A stretch of DNA of 33,066 bases from Roseburia sp. (GCA_023665185.1 JAMPEL010000028.1:1-33066), one strand, 5' to 3'. Positions 1-9,664 are shown, counted from the stretch's first letter. Notes: a model not told the origin generated them from the sequence alone. A program made the numbers and translations.

Positions 1-610
1 AAAAGCCAAAATTACAAGGTGCTGAAAATTTATTTCCAAGGCACACTGATTTTTTGCGCAAGGTGAACGAAATTTATTTTCAAGGTGAACAAAATTTTCA
101 AAGCCCGCTTTCGGCCCAAAATCGGGCATTTTTCCGAATCGCGTCCTAAAAAAGACGACAGCCGCCTTTTCCATGCCCCGAAAAACAAAAATGGATTTTG
201 AACCTGAAAAAAGACAATTTTAAGACGAAAATTTCATAACTCACTGATTATCAGCACATCCTATTTTGGATCAAACCATGCGTTCTACGTCTAAAACCAC
301 ACTCTTTTCACTAAAAGCACATTTAACTGATTATCAGCAACTTACCAACAAGACATTCAAAAACCAAGCATTGAGTCAAAGTCGGCAACCACCCAAAATG
401 TTAAAATATGCCTTTCCACCAAAGCGACATAATGTCAAAACACCTTTTGCCCGCATACCGTTGTCCTACAACATATACGGCAGAATGGTTCGGGCTTGAG
501 ACCCCGTTTATAAAAACAATGCGAAGAATGCACGGAGACGCTGCAACATATTTGACAAAGGCTATACCATAGCGCATCGCATATCACTCGAAATGTCGGA
601 TGAACCCAAA
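1..610 (+). repeat. Long composite repeat, copy 1 (left part cut by window edge)
   Basis: This non-coding stretch matches the reverse complement of 16190-16800 along its whole length and matches 32925-33066 directly over its first 140 bases. From left to right it holds a four-unit 22-bp array (15-102), a GCCCG...CGGGC stem-loop (103-127), and three palindromes at 244-254, 327-337 and 425-435. A less conserved tail runs to about 610 and ends about 140 bases before the tsaC start. The outer part seen in the other copies would lie left of the window. No convincing gene is present: short open frames occur but are not shared intact between copies. The right boundary is approximate, judged from where similarity to copy 2 fades. 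Confidence 0.85.
15..102 (+). repeat. Four tandem 22-bp units inside long repeat copy 1
   Basis: Four consecutive 22-base units start at 15, 37, 59 and 81. Each begins CAAGG and most continue with TGAAC or TGCTG and then an A/T-rich AAATTTATTT core. The same four-unit, 88-base block occurs at 16703-16790 (inverted) and 32938-33025. Units are directly abutting with no spacer, so this is not a CRISPR. Confidence 0.85.
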
Positions 611-626
611 ATAAGCGGAAAAATTC

Positions 627-657
627 TTTGCTATGCCACAAGATTTGGCTACATTTG
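627..657 (+). promoter_or_regulatory. Promoter for the tsaC gene
   Basis: A Bacteroidetes-type promoter is visible: TTTG at 627-630, a 19-base spacer, then TACATTTG at 650-657, matching the TAnnTTTG -7 consensus. Transcription would start near 664, giving an A-rich leader of about 80 bases before the start codon at 747. It lies just outside the end of long repeat copy 1. Confidence 0.7.
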
Positions 658-746
658 TATGCGAACTTGCAGAGTGCATATACAAGCCCAAATGCAAGAC
701 AATGAGGCTTATACAACAAGAACAAATAGAAATAAGATAAAAAGAC

Positions 747-1313
747 ATGTTACAGGACGAAATCAAGAAAGCAATAGAGGTGATGCGCAACGGCGGTGTG
801 ATATTATACCCGACAGACACAGTGTGGGGAATCGGTTGTGACGCCACCAACGAAAAGGCGGTAAAGCGCGTGTATGAAATAAAGAGACGGGCGGACAGCA
901 AGGCATTGATTTGCCTCGTAGATTCAGAGGCCCGACTGACCCGCTACGTGAGAAATGTGGCAGACGTCACTTGGGACATGATAGAGTTGTCCACCAAACC
1001 GCTGACCATCATTTACGACAACGTGTCCGGACTGGCGCAGAACTTGATAGCTGAAGACGGAAGCGTGGGCATACGCATTACCCGCGAGGAATTTTCCAAA
1101 GAATTGTGCTTCAGGTTTCAGAAGCCGATAGTGTCGACAAGCGCAAACATCAGCGGAGAGCCTACTGCCATGACTTTCGATGAGATTTCGGACGAGATAA
1201 AAGAAGCTGTCGACTATGTGGTGCGCTACAACCAGAGATGCAAGGAGAAGCACAAGCCATCGAGCATAGTCAAAATAAAGTCAAACGGGGAATTTACCAT
1301 CATCAGAGAATAA
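747..1313 (+). CDS. tsaC: L-threonylcarbamoyladenylate synthase (TsaC/YwlC/Sua5 family)
   Basis: The 188-residue protein is the short TsaC form, a single YrdC domain without the Sua5 C-terminal extension. It would make threonylcarbamoyl-AMP from threonine, bicarbonate and ATP, the first step of the t6A modification at position 37 of ANN-decoding tRNAs, in the cytoplasm. The YrdC signatures are visible: YPTDTVWGIG at residues 21-30, the KRR cluster at 46-48 with K52, and STSAN at 130-134, which correspond to the ATP and threonine binding residues of the family. The start follows a good promoter and leader. The next gene is 190 bases downstream on the same strand. The symbol could equally be ywlC. 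Confidence 0.92.
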   Translation: MLQDEIKKAIEVMRNGGVILYPTDTVWGIGCDATNEKAVKRVYEIKRRADSKALICLVDSEARLTRYVRNVADVTWDMIELSTKPLTIIYDNVSGLAQNLIAEDGSVGIRITREEFSKELCFRFQKPIVSTSANISGEPTAMTFDEISDEIKEAVDYVVRYNQRCKEKHKPSSIVKIKSNGEFTIIRE

Positions 1314-1502
1314 GCATAGCGGTTTGCACCTGTCGGGCAAAGCCGGAAAGACGGGTTCGCAGACCAGCAACAAACAGGCGGGAGAAGCTACAACATGAAG
1401 GAGGTGAAGGACACATAATCCCCACCCACAACTGGCAGCCCCTGCCGGCACGTGTCTTATTGAATTTATCCACAAACTTTTTTCTCAAAACAAAGACTCT
1501 AA

Positions 1503-3320
1503 ATGTTTCTGATGAACATAGCGCAAAGGCGCAAAGAAGTAAAAGCTATAAATGCCGTCACACGGTGGGTTAAGGACGGGTATTCAGAGAAACAAATCAC
1601 CCTGATGCTCAGTCTGCTTGTCGGAGTATGTACCGGAATTGCGGCATTCCTGCTGAAGACACTCGTCGATGAGATAAAATATCTCCTCACACAAGGATTT
1701 GACGAAGCCGAGACTAACGGGCTGTACTTGCTTTATCCGGCAGTCGGTATCCTGCTAACCTCGCTCTTCATCAAATATGTCGTGAGAGACGACATCAGTC
1801 ATGGTGTCACAAAAATCCTATATGCCATATCGCGAAAAAAGGCGCGCATAAAGCCACATAACCGCTGGTCGAGTGTGGTGGCAAGCGCAATCACCATCGG
1901 TTTCGGCGGCTCTGTGGGAGCGGAAGCTCCCATTGTGCTCACAGGCTCGGCATTCGGCTCCGACTTCGGCAAACGCTTCCATCTCCCGCCCAACACCGTC
2001 ATGCTCCTCGTAGGATGCGGAGCCGCCGGTGCCGTGGCAGGCATTTTCAAAGCCCCGATAGCCGGACTGGTGTTTGTACTGGAAGTGCTGATGCTCGACC
2101 TGAACATGGCTTCCCTCCTGCCCCTGCTTGTCACCTGCATCACATCGGCATGTGTGTCATACGCATTCTATGGAACAGAGTCGATGTTCTCCTTTTATCT
2201 TGACAAGCAGTTTTCCATCGACATCATTCCCGGCTGCATTCTTCTGGGCATCTTCTGCGGACTTGTATCCCTGTATTTTACAAGGACGATGAACAGCTTT
2301 GAAAGAATATTCGCAAAGCTCAAGAGCCGATGGGTGAAATTCGTTCTCGGAGCCACAGTGCTCGGTGTGCTCATTTTCTTTTTTCCGGCCATGTACGGAG
2401 AGGGATACGATGTCATCACCCAGCTGCTGAACAACGCAAGCGCATCGGACATTATGCACAACACCTTATTTTATGGCAACGACAACAATCTTCTGATTTA
2501 TCTTGGCCTTGTGCTTATATTTAAGGTATTCGCATCGACAGCCACCAACGGAGGCGGAGGATGCGGAGGAGTATTTGCCCCAAGCCTGTTCCTCGGATGT
2601 GTGGCTGGATTCATCTTCGCAAATCTATGGAACACCTCACTGTCGGCGGTATCCATAGACAACGGTGTCTTGTCGGCAAAGAACTGTTCGCTCTACGGCA
2701 TGGCCGGACTTATGTCGGGAGTGATGCACGCGCCACTGACCGGCATATTCCTCATAGCCGAACTGACAGGAGGATACGGACTGTTTGTGCCGCTGATGAT
2801 TGTGTCTGTTGTATCCTATCTCACCATAAACATTTTTGAGCCGCACAGCATCTATGCCATGCGACTTGCGCGAAAGGGCGAGTTGATTACGCACGACAAG
2901 GACAATGCCATTCTTACACTGCTCAGTCTGAACTCTGTTATAGAGAAAGACTTCAAGACGGTAGGCCCAGATATGGAACTGGGAAAGTTTGTCAATATCA
3001 TAGCAAAATCGCACAGAAACCTGTTTCCGGTCGTAGACAAAGTCGGAAAGCTGACAGGTGTCGTCTCGCTCGACTCGGTACGCCACGTCATGTTCAGGCA
3101 GGAACTTTATCGCAGATACACGGTGGGTACATTCATGAAAGAGCCTCCGGCGATACTGACCATCTCTGACACTCTGAAAATAGCCACAGCAAGATTCGAT
3201 GAGACGCAGGCATGGAACTTGCCGATTGTGGACGAAGAAGGCAAATTCATAGGATTTATCTCACGTTCCGGACTGTTCAACTCTTACAGGCAGACCCTCG
3301 TAAGGTTTACGTCAGACTAA
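1503..3320 (+). CDS. ClC-family chloride channel or transporter with C-terminal CBS pair
   Basis: The 605-residue inner-membrane protein has about ten hydrophobic segments in residues 30-450, followed by a cytoplasmic region of about 150 residues carrying two CBS-like repeats (the last around 545-600). ClC selectivity-filter signatures are present: GSVGAEAP at 136-143, the equivalent of GREGP with the gating glutamate kept as E141, and GGVFAP near 355. A tyrosine matching E. coli ClC Y445 is also present (SIYAMRLAR). The internal proton glutamate of the exchangers (E. coli E203) aligns with V195, next to E194. Family membership is clear. Whether it is a channel or an H+/Cl- exchanger is open. 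A second ATG at 1512 is an alternative start. The 190 bases upstream show no clear promoter. Confidence 0.9.
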   Translation: MFLMNIAQRRKEVKAINAVTRWVKDGYSEKQITLMLSLLVGVCTGIAAFLLKTLVDEIKYLLTQGFDEAETNGLYLLYPAVGILLTSLFIKYVVRDDISHGVTKILYAISRKKARIKPHNRWSSVVASAITIGFGGSVGAEAPIVLTGSAFGSDFGKRFHLPPNTVMLLVGCGAAGAVAGIFKAPIAGLVFVLEVLMLDLNMASLLPLLVTCITSACVSYAFYGTESMFSFYLDKQFSIDIIPGCILLGIFCGLVSLYFTRTMNSFERIFAKLKSRWVKFVLGATVLGVLIFFFPAMYGEGYDVITQLLNNASASDIMHNTLFYGNDNNLLIYLGLVLIFKVFASTATNGGGGCGGVFAPSLFLGCVAGFIFANLWNTSLSAVSIDNGVLSAKNCSLYGMAGLMSGVMHAPLTGIFLIAELTGGYGLFVPLMIVSVVSYLTINIFEPHSIYAMRLARKGELITHDKDNAILTLLSLNSVIEKDFKTVGPDMELGKFVNIIAKSHRNLFPVVDKVGKLTGVVSLDSVRHVMFRQELYRRYTVGTFMKEPPAILTISDTLKIATARFDETQAWNLPIVDEEGKFIGFISRSGLFNSYRQTLVRFTSD

Positions 3321-3412
3321 GACTGCCGCTACCGACCAATATACGCGCCACTATACAACAGGCACAAGCGACAAAACATTAGAACAATCACTACAGAAAA
3401 AGAAGAAAAGCA

Positions 3413-4390
3413 ATGGAAAAAGAAGGACTTAGAATCGTATATATGGGAACTCCCGACTTTGCAGTAGAGAGCCTCCGCCGCCTTGTTGAAGGTGGATATA
3501 ATGTAGTAGGAGTAATCACCATGCCTGACAAGCCAGTCGGACGGCACGGGAGCGTGCTCCAGCCAAGTCCGGTAAAGCAATATGCCGTGGAAAAGGGCTT
3601 GAAAGTGATGCAACCGGCAAAGCTGAAAGACGAGGCTTTCGTTGAGGAGCTGCGTGCGCTGAAAGCAGACTTGCAGATTGTGGTGGCATTCAGAATGCTG
3701 CCGGAAGTGGTGTGGAACATGCCGCCGCTCGGCACCTTCAATCTCCACGCCTCCCTGCTCCCGCAATATCGTGGTGCGGCTCCCATCAACTGGGCCGTCA
3801 TAAACGGAGACAAGGAAACAGGAATAACCACGTTCTTCCTGAAACACGAAATCGACACCGGAGAGGTGATACAGCAAGTAAGAGTTCCGATAGAGGACAC
3901 GGACAATGCGGAGGATGTTCACGACAAACTCATGATACTGGGAGGCGACCTTGTTATAGAAACTGTAGACAACATCATAGCAGGCAACATCCACACTACG
4001 GCACAGACTGAGATGGCAGGTGAAAACGAAGAGTTGCGTCCCGCTCCCAAAATTTTCCACGACACATGCCGCATAGACTGGAAGAGCAAGACCGTGAAAC
4101 AAATCTACGATTTCATACGAGGACTAAGCCCCTATCCTGCCGCATGGACTGAACTGGAAAGCAATGGCAAACGCACATCCATAAAGATATTTGAGACCGA
4201 GAAGATTCTCACGTCCGAAAGCCTCCCTCCTGCCGGAACTATCGTGAGCGACGGAAAGACCACACTGAGGGTGGCTGTCGCTGACGGCTATATCGGAATC
4301 AAGACCTTGCAGATTGCCGGCAAGAAAAGGATGCCGGTTTCCGACTTCCTTCGAGGATTCAAATACGAAGAAGGGATGGTTTTCTGTTAA
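3413..4390 (+). CDS. fmt: Methionyl-tRNA formyltransferase
   Basis: The 325-residue protein transfers a formyl group from 10-formyl-tetrahydrofolate to Met-tRNAfMet for translation initiation. The N-terminal formyltransferase domain (about residues 6-205) shows the catalytic N110, H112 and D148 and the signature SLLPQYRGAAPINW at 114-127. The C-terminal OB-fold-like domain follows (about 210-320), with the family-typical FLRGF near the end. Length is normal for the family. It lies 92 bases after the ClC gene on the same strand. A small 8-bp hairpin (4381-4403) overlaps the stop codon and may be a weak terminator. Confidence 0.96.
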   Translation: MEKEGLRIVYMGTPDFAVESLRRLVEGGYNVVGVITMPDKPVGRHGSVLQPSPVKQYAVEKGLKVMQPAKLKDEAFVEELRALKADLQIVVAFRMLPEVVWNMPPLGTFNLHASLLPQYRGAAPINWAVINGDKETGITTFFLKHEIDTGEVIQQVRVPIEDTDNAEDVHDKLMILGGDLVIETVDNIIAGNIHTTAQTEMAGENEELRPAPKIFHDTCRIDWKSKTVKQIYDFIRGLSPYPAAWTELESNGKRTSIKIFETEKILTSESLPPAGTIVSDGKTTLRVAVADGYIGIKTLQIAGKKRMPVSDFLRGFKYEEGMVFC

Positions 4391-4442
4391 AAAACAACAG
4401 AAAGGCAAACAAAACCATCAATATTGTTGGCTTTTTGCGAGA

Positions 4443-4477
4443 TAATAATTTAATTTGCAACACGAAATTAATTATTA
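4443..4477. repeat. A/T-rich imperfect inverted repeat upstream of the sigma factor gene
   Basis: TAATAATTTAATTT and AAATTAATTATTA face each other across an 8-base centre, 59-93 bases before the sigma factor start. It may be an operator or part of the promoter region. A clear TAnnTTTG element is not evident here (TAATTTG at 4451 is one base short), so an alternative promoter class is possible. Confidence 0.4.
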
Positions 4478-4535
4478 ACTCTAAAACATTGTTGCCTATC
4501 GAGAACACATTACGCTAACATTAAATAGAAGCATA

Positions 4536-5129
4536 ATGAAAAAACTAAATGAACTGACCGACGAAAGATTGGTTCAATCTTACATAGAAGGCAACGACTG
4601 TGCGTTTGATATTTTGCTGAAACGATACGAGAGCAAAATATTCACCTATATTGCATACTCGGTACACAATCAGGAAGTGGCTGAAGACCTCTTTCAGGAT
4701 GCTTTTGTCCGCGTAATCACTACACTGCGCAGCAAACGGTATACAGAGAACGGCAAGTTCTCGCAATGGGTTATGCGTATAGTACACAACCTTATAATAG
4801 ACTATTACCGCCAGTGTAAAGGCGACAATACGATATCTAATGACAACTGCGAATTTGACATTCTCAACGATGCGTCACTTGCGACAGAGGAGAACATCGA
4901 AAAACAGATGATTGACAAGCAGACACTTAAAGAAGTCAAAGAGCTTATCCGGATGCTCCCCGACAATCAAAAGGAAATCGTGCTCATGCGTTTCTACAAA
5001 GAACTGAGCTTTAAGGAGATTGCCGAAAAGACAGGAGTGAGCATCAATACGGCATTGGGCCGCATGAGATACGCATTAATCAACCTGAGGAAGATGGCAG
5101 AAAGCAACGATATCAATCTGGCTTGCTAA
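4536..5129 (+). CDS. ECF-type RNA polymerase sigma factor
   Basis: The 197-residue protein has the two-domain sigma-70 group 4 layout. Region 2 (about residues 22-92) carries the core-binding DLFQDAFVRV stretch and the aromatic/basic region around FSQWVMRIVHNLIIDYYR. Region 4 (about 138-190) carries the helix-turn-helix FKEIAEKTGVSINTALGR, which reads the -35 element. There is no anti-sigma (FecR-like) gene next door, unlike many Bacteroidetes ECF sigma genes tied to SusC/D systems. It therefore looks like a free-standing or growth/stress-linked regulator. The unit ends at a strong terminator 108 bases downstream. The regulon cannot be told from sequence. Confidence 0.9.
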   Translation: MKKLNELTDERLVQSYIEGNDCAFDILLKRYESKIFTYIAYSVHNQEVAEDLFQDAFVRVITTLRSKRYTENGKFSQWVMRIVHNLIIDYYRQCKGDNTISNDNCEFDILNDASLATEENIEKQMIDKQTLKEVKELIRMLPDNQKEIVLMRFYKELSFKEIAEKTGVSINTALGRMRYALINLRKMAESNDINLAC

Positions 5130-5237
5130 AAGCCGTAACGGAAATCCGCCAGCCACATAAAGAACTGCCGTTCTCAGACAGAGAAACGAAAAACAAAGAT
5201 AACAACAAGAAGGCTTTTTCATAAATGAATGTTTGGA

Positions 5238-5270
5238 AGACAGAGGGTCGTGAGATCCTCTGTCTTTTTT
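5238..5270 (+). terminator. Rho-independent terminator of the sigma factor gene
   Basis: A perfect 9-bp stem AGACAGAGG / CCTCTGTCT (5238-5246 with 5257-5265) with a 10-base loop runs straight into six T residues. Confidence 0.9.
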
Positions 5271-5471
5271 CATAGGACACAGGACGCGCACCGTTTATCA
5301 GCAAGCCAGCCCGACTGGAGAAGAAATCCGCATCTTGAAAAAAAAAGAAGACGCTCCCAGAACATTTTCCTGTCAATAATGTTTTGTATATATCACAGCG
5401 AAAGAGAATTGACGCGCATCAGCTATCGCAAGCTGTACCACCTGATTTACAAACTAAAAAAAGATAATGTT

Positions 5472-5729
5472 ATGGGATTCATTTGGTATATAATCATTGG
5501 CATACTCTCCGGATTCATTGCCGGGAAGATCATGAGAGGAAGCGGATTCGGTGTATTCATCAATCTGATAGTCGGAATTGTAGGCGGTTTGCTCGGAGGA
5601 TGGTGCTTTGGCTTGCTCGGCATCACCACAGCCGGAATCTTAGGCAGCCTCGTCACATCTGTCGCAGGGGCAATCCTGTTATTATGGATATTGTCTCTGT
5701 TCAGAAGAAACCGCATACACGAAGAATAA
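5472..5729 (+). CDS. GlsB/YeaQ/YmgE family small membrane protein
   Basis: The 85-residue protein begins MGFIWYIIIGILSGFIAG and is almost wholly hydrophobic, with three predicted membrane segments and the glycine-rich pattern (GSGFG, GIVGGLLGG) of the transglycosylase-associated, GlsB/YeaQ/YmgE family. It ends in a short basic/acidic cytoplasmic tail. Family members are tied to general or envelope stress, but the biochemical role is not known. I chose the ATG at 5472. The frame stays open upstream to 5229, but that stretch overlaps the terminator at 5238-5270 and is not protein-like. It is the first gene of a three-gene cassette with 5818 and 6149. Confidence 0.85.
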   Translation: MGFIWYIIIGILSGFIAGKIMRGSGFGVFINLIVGIVGGLLGGWCFGLLGITTAGILGSLVTSVAGAILLLWILSLFRRNRIHEE

Positions 5730-5817
5730 AAGAGACGTTTTCACAGGCTCACCGCATTCAAGCGTATGGGCAAGAAGACAAACGTTATAATATTAACCAC
5801 TAAACAAAACCTTAATT

Positions 5818-6117
5818 ATGGCAAGTAATTCATCAAGCTTAATGCTGGGCATCGCAGTCGGTGCAGCAATCGGAGTATTCGCACAACGTTTTTGCTCTTC
5901 CTCAAGAGGAAAAAGGCTGAAGCACAAGGCATGTTGCAAACTCAACAAACTTCGCGACAAGGTTGAGGACACATGGCATTCAGCCAAAGAGAAAGCGACA
6001 GACATTGAATCCGAGATTGAAGAAAAAGTGGAGAATATAGCAGACGAGGTATCGGACAAGGTTGAACCGGTGATTAAAAAAGTATCCTCGTTTACGGACA
6101 AAAACATGTCCCACTGA
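5818..6117 (+). CDS. YtxH-like small membrane-anchored protein
   Basis: The 99-residue protein has one N-terminal hydrophobic segment (about residues 8-24, LMLGIAVGAAIGVFAQ). A charged, likely helical or coiled-coil tail rich in Lys/Glu/Asp follows (about 30-92). This is the layout of YtxH-type general stress proteins. The gap of 88 bases after the GlsB-like gene and the short gap to the next small gene suggest co-expression. Function is unproven. The call rests on architecture and on the family-like glycine-rich anchor. Confidence 0.65.
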   Translation: MASNSSSLMLGIAVGAAIGVFAQRFCSSSRGKRLKHKACCKLNKLRDKVEDTWHSAKEKATDIESEIEEKVENIADEVSDKVEPVIKKVSSFTDKNMSH

Positions 6118-6148
6118 TAGAGTAACAAACTTCTAAAAAGCATCTGTC

Positions 6149-6316
6149 ATGAGCAAAAATGTGCACAAGAAAGAATGCCCGTCTGATTACGATATGAATC
6201 CGGGACTTCCAATCCAGCAGATAGAAACCGATGGAGAATTTCCGACTGACAAAGAAATTAGAACTGCCACTAAAGACATCAACCCCGACATCAACAGCTA
6301 CGGTAGCAGAGGATAG
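6149..6316 (+). CDS. Small acidic hypothetical protein (55 aa)
   Basis: An ATG at 6149 opens a 55-codon frame ending in TAG at 6314-6316. The product starts MSKNVHKKECPSDYDMNP and ends DINSYGSRG. It is soluble and acidic, with no signal or membrane segment and one cysteine (residue 10). It begins 31 bases after the YtxH-like gene, with the same strand and tight spacing, so it probably belongs to the same transcript. I do not recognise a family. Codon use resembles the neighbours, and the reading frame is cleaner than the non-coding DNA that follows. No terminator with a T-run is evident just downstream. Confidence 0.6.
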   Translation: MSKNVHKKECPSDYDMNPGLPIQQIETDGEFPTDKEIRTATKDINPDINSYGSRG

Positions 6317-6503
6317 GGGACATTGACGAGGTCTATCATCAAATGAATGCAGTAACCGATACAGTTTAATGTACGGCTACTGCATTCTGTCCTGCAAAAG
6401 AGGCATATAAGAGACTCATCCGTATAACAACAAAGGCAAACAGCAGGAAAGCGGCTCTATAAAAACAAAAAGATGGTTGCCTAAAGCCTTTTCCACCCTA
6501 CTA
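6317..6503. other. Non-coding stretch after the stress-like cassette
   Basis: No gene, promoter or terminator with a T-run can be supported here. Together with the palindrome at 6504-6536 and the A/T-rich stretch to 6769, it forms a gap of about 530 bases before tRNA-Glu. Confidence 0.5.
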
Positions 6504-6536
6504 AATTCTATAAACCGCAGTGCGGTTTATAGAATT
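6504..6536. repeat. Perfect 33-nt palindrome
   Basis: The 15-base arm AATTCTATAAACCGC is followed by AGT and then its exact complement. Only the central G is unpaired if the flanking A and T also pair. There is no T-run on either side, so it is not a standard terminator. It lies alone in a 530-base gap between the small stress-like cassette and tRNA-Glu. Confidence 0.9.
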
Positions 6537-6769
6537 ACGCATACTATTCCAATTTTTACATTCAGACCAAAAGAATGGAGTCCGTAACAAAAAAAACGGA
6601 CATTATTATATTGATATGGACATACTTGCGAAAACAATAAAACAGCCAATCTTATTCTAAAGATTATCTCGAACCGGGGTAAATGCTATATATAAATAGG
6701 TATAGCTCCACTACAAAATTGTGGAAAACAAAAAAAAGAGCGTTTTTTCATAAAAAAAACCATGAAAGT

Positions 6770-6800
6770 TTTGGAGGTTTAAATAAAGTGCGTACCTTTG
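6770..6800 (+). promoter_or_regulatory. Promoter of tRNA-Glu and rpsT
   Basis: TTTG at 6770-6773, a 19-base spacer and TACCTTTG at 6793-6800 form a consensus Bacteroidetes promoter. The 22 bases at 6789-6810 recur exactly at 27292-27313 in front of rpsO. Transcription would start near 6807. Confidence 0.85.
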
Positions 6801-6850
6801 CAACCGCAAAACGAACAGGAAAACATTTTGCAAGGCTTTCGCCACAGGCT

Positions 6851-6922
6851 GGCCCATTCGTCTATCGGTTAGGACGAGAGATTTTCATTCTCTAAAGAGC
6901 AGTTCGACTCTGCTATGGGCTA
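6851..6922 (+). tRNA. tRNA-Glu (UUC anticodon)
   Basis: The sequence folds into a full cloverleaf. The acceptor arm is GGCCCAT with ATGGGCT, the anticodon stem AGAGA/TCTCT carries the loop TTTTCAT (anticodon TTC), and the T arm is AGCAG-TTCGACT-CTGCT. CCA is not encoded. It is 47 bases upstream of rpsT and shares its promoter, so the two are probably one primary transcript. Confidence 0.95.
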
Positions 6923-6969
6923 CTAAAAAATCAGTTACATTGTAAGAATAAAAAAAGAATAAATATAAA

Positions 6970-7224
6970 ATGGCAAATCACAAATCAGCGATTAAACGTA
7001 TTCGTCAGTCTGAAAAAAGAAGATTGCACAACCGCTACTACGCAAAGACAATGCGTAGCACATTACGCAAATTTCGTGCATTGAACAGCAAGGAAGAGGC
7101 AACAGCGATGCTGCCAACACTTCAGAAGATGTTGGACAAGTTGGCTAAGAGAAACATCATTCACTGGAAGAAGGCTGCAAATCTTAAGTCAGGCGCAATG
7201 TTGCGTATTGCAAAGCTTGCTTAA
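6970..7224 (+). CDS. rpsT: 30S ribosomal protein S20
   Basis: The 84-residue, very basic protein begins [18 protein letters not shown], the hallmark of S20, which binds 16S rRNA in the small subunit. It is a three-helix bundle family, and the length is normal. The conserved C-terminal [12 protein letters not shown] segment, which packs on rRNA, is present. It sits between tRNA-Glu and gyrB, an arrangement I recall from related Bacteroidales, and ends in its own terminator. Confidence 0.97.
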   Translation: MANHKSAIKRIRQSEKRRLHNRYYAKTMRSTLRKFRALNSKEEATAMLPTLQKMLDKLAKRNIIHWKKAANLKSGAMLRIAKLA

Positions 7225-7263
7225 TTTACAGATATAGTAAAAGTCATAGCGAAAGTTACATAT

Positions 7264-7294
7264 ACCGGATTTCATCATTGAAGTCCGGTTTTTT
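7264..7294 (+). terminator. Rho-independent terminator of rpsT
   Basis: ACCGGATTTC and GAAGTCCGGT pair over 10 bp (one G-U) around a 6-base loop, followed by TTTTTT. It lies 40 bases after the rpsT stop. Confidence 0.88.
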
Positions 7295-7430
7295 CGTGTC
7301 CGCACCATAGCATGAAAACGGCGACCTGCCAGCTCCACACCTGCCGGAGCACACGCTACAGAACAAGTAGCCCCACCCTCCTGATTTGAATATTTCGATA
7401 TGAATATTTCATATTCTCATGCAAAATGAT

Positions 7431-7438
7431 TAATTTTG
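7431..7438 (+). promoter_or_regulatory. Probable gyrB promoter (-7 element)
   Basis: TAATTTTG matches TAnnTTTG and lies 25 bases before the gyrB ATG. The -33 partner is imperfect (TTTC at 7407-7410, 20-base spacer). The leader would be short, about 18 bases. Confidence 0.6.
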
Positions 7439-7462
7439 TAGCGTAAAAAGATATTGTAAATA

Positions 7463-9439
<1,977 letters not shown>

Positions 9440-9507
9440 CAAACCAGACATTCAAGCTTTTTGCACACATGCTATAAGAGCATTACATACACTTTACAAA
9501 ATCAACA

Positions 9508-9536
9508 GGAAGTTATCCGCGAACCGGATAACTTCC
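9508..9536. terminator. Hairpin downstream of gyrB, likely terminator
   Basis: GGAAGTTATCCG and its exact complement form a 12-bp stem with a 5-base loop 69 bases after the gyrB stop. There is no T-run, so termination is likely but not certain. Confidence 0.6.
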
Positions 9537-9664
9537 AACAATTTATAAAGTACTGTAAATTCATTCAATTCTTACATATATTCTCGTGCCGACCAAGAAG
9601 AAGTGATTTCTGACCGTGTCGGCACATTTTTTATCCATTCCATCGTATTCCAGAATTTATGACG

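Noticed and set aside
15-102. 22-bp units considered as a CRISPR array
   Set aside because: The units abut with no unique spacers and there are no cas genes nearby.
266-499. Plus-strand frame in repeat copy 1
   Set aside because: It is not preserved in copy 2, has repeat-derived composition and lacks any family resemblance.
435-725. Minus-strand open frame in repeat copy 1 whose end (TTVCGQKVF) resembles a plus-strand frame at 16188-16370 in copy 2 (TIVCGQEVF)
   Set aside because: The shared ending reflects shared DNA. Upstream the frames have different lengths and shifted alignments, the composition is Cys-rich and unlike a folded protein, and there is no clear start signal. A codon-position substitution test over more copies would settle it.
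2637-3086. Long minus-strand frame inside the ClC gene; similar shadows lie opposite fmt, frdA, typA and the S9 peptidase gene
   Set aside because: These are antisense shadows of well-supported genes and have Cys/His/Arg-rich, unfolded-looking products.
5229-5471. N-terminal extension of the GlsB-like frame
   Set aside because: It overlaps a strong terminator and encodes a low-quality basic sequence. The family normally starts at MGFIWY-type positions.
6683-6895. Open frame running into tRNA-Glu
   Set aside because: It overlaps the promoter and most of the tRNA gene.
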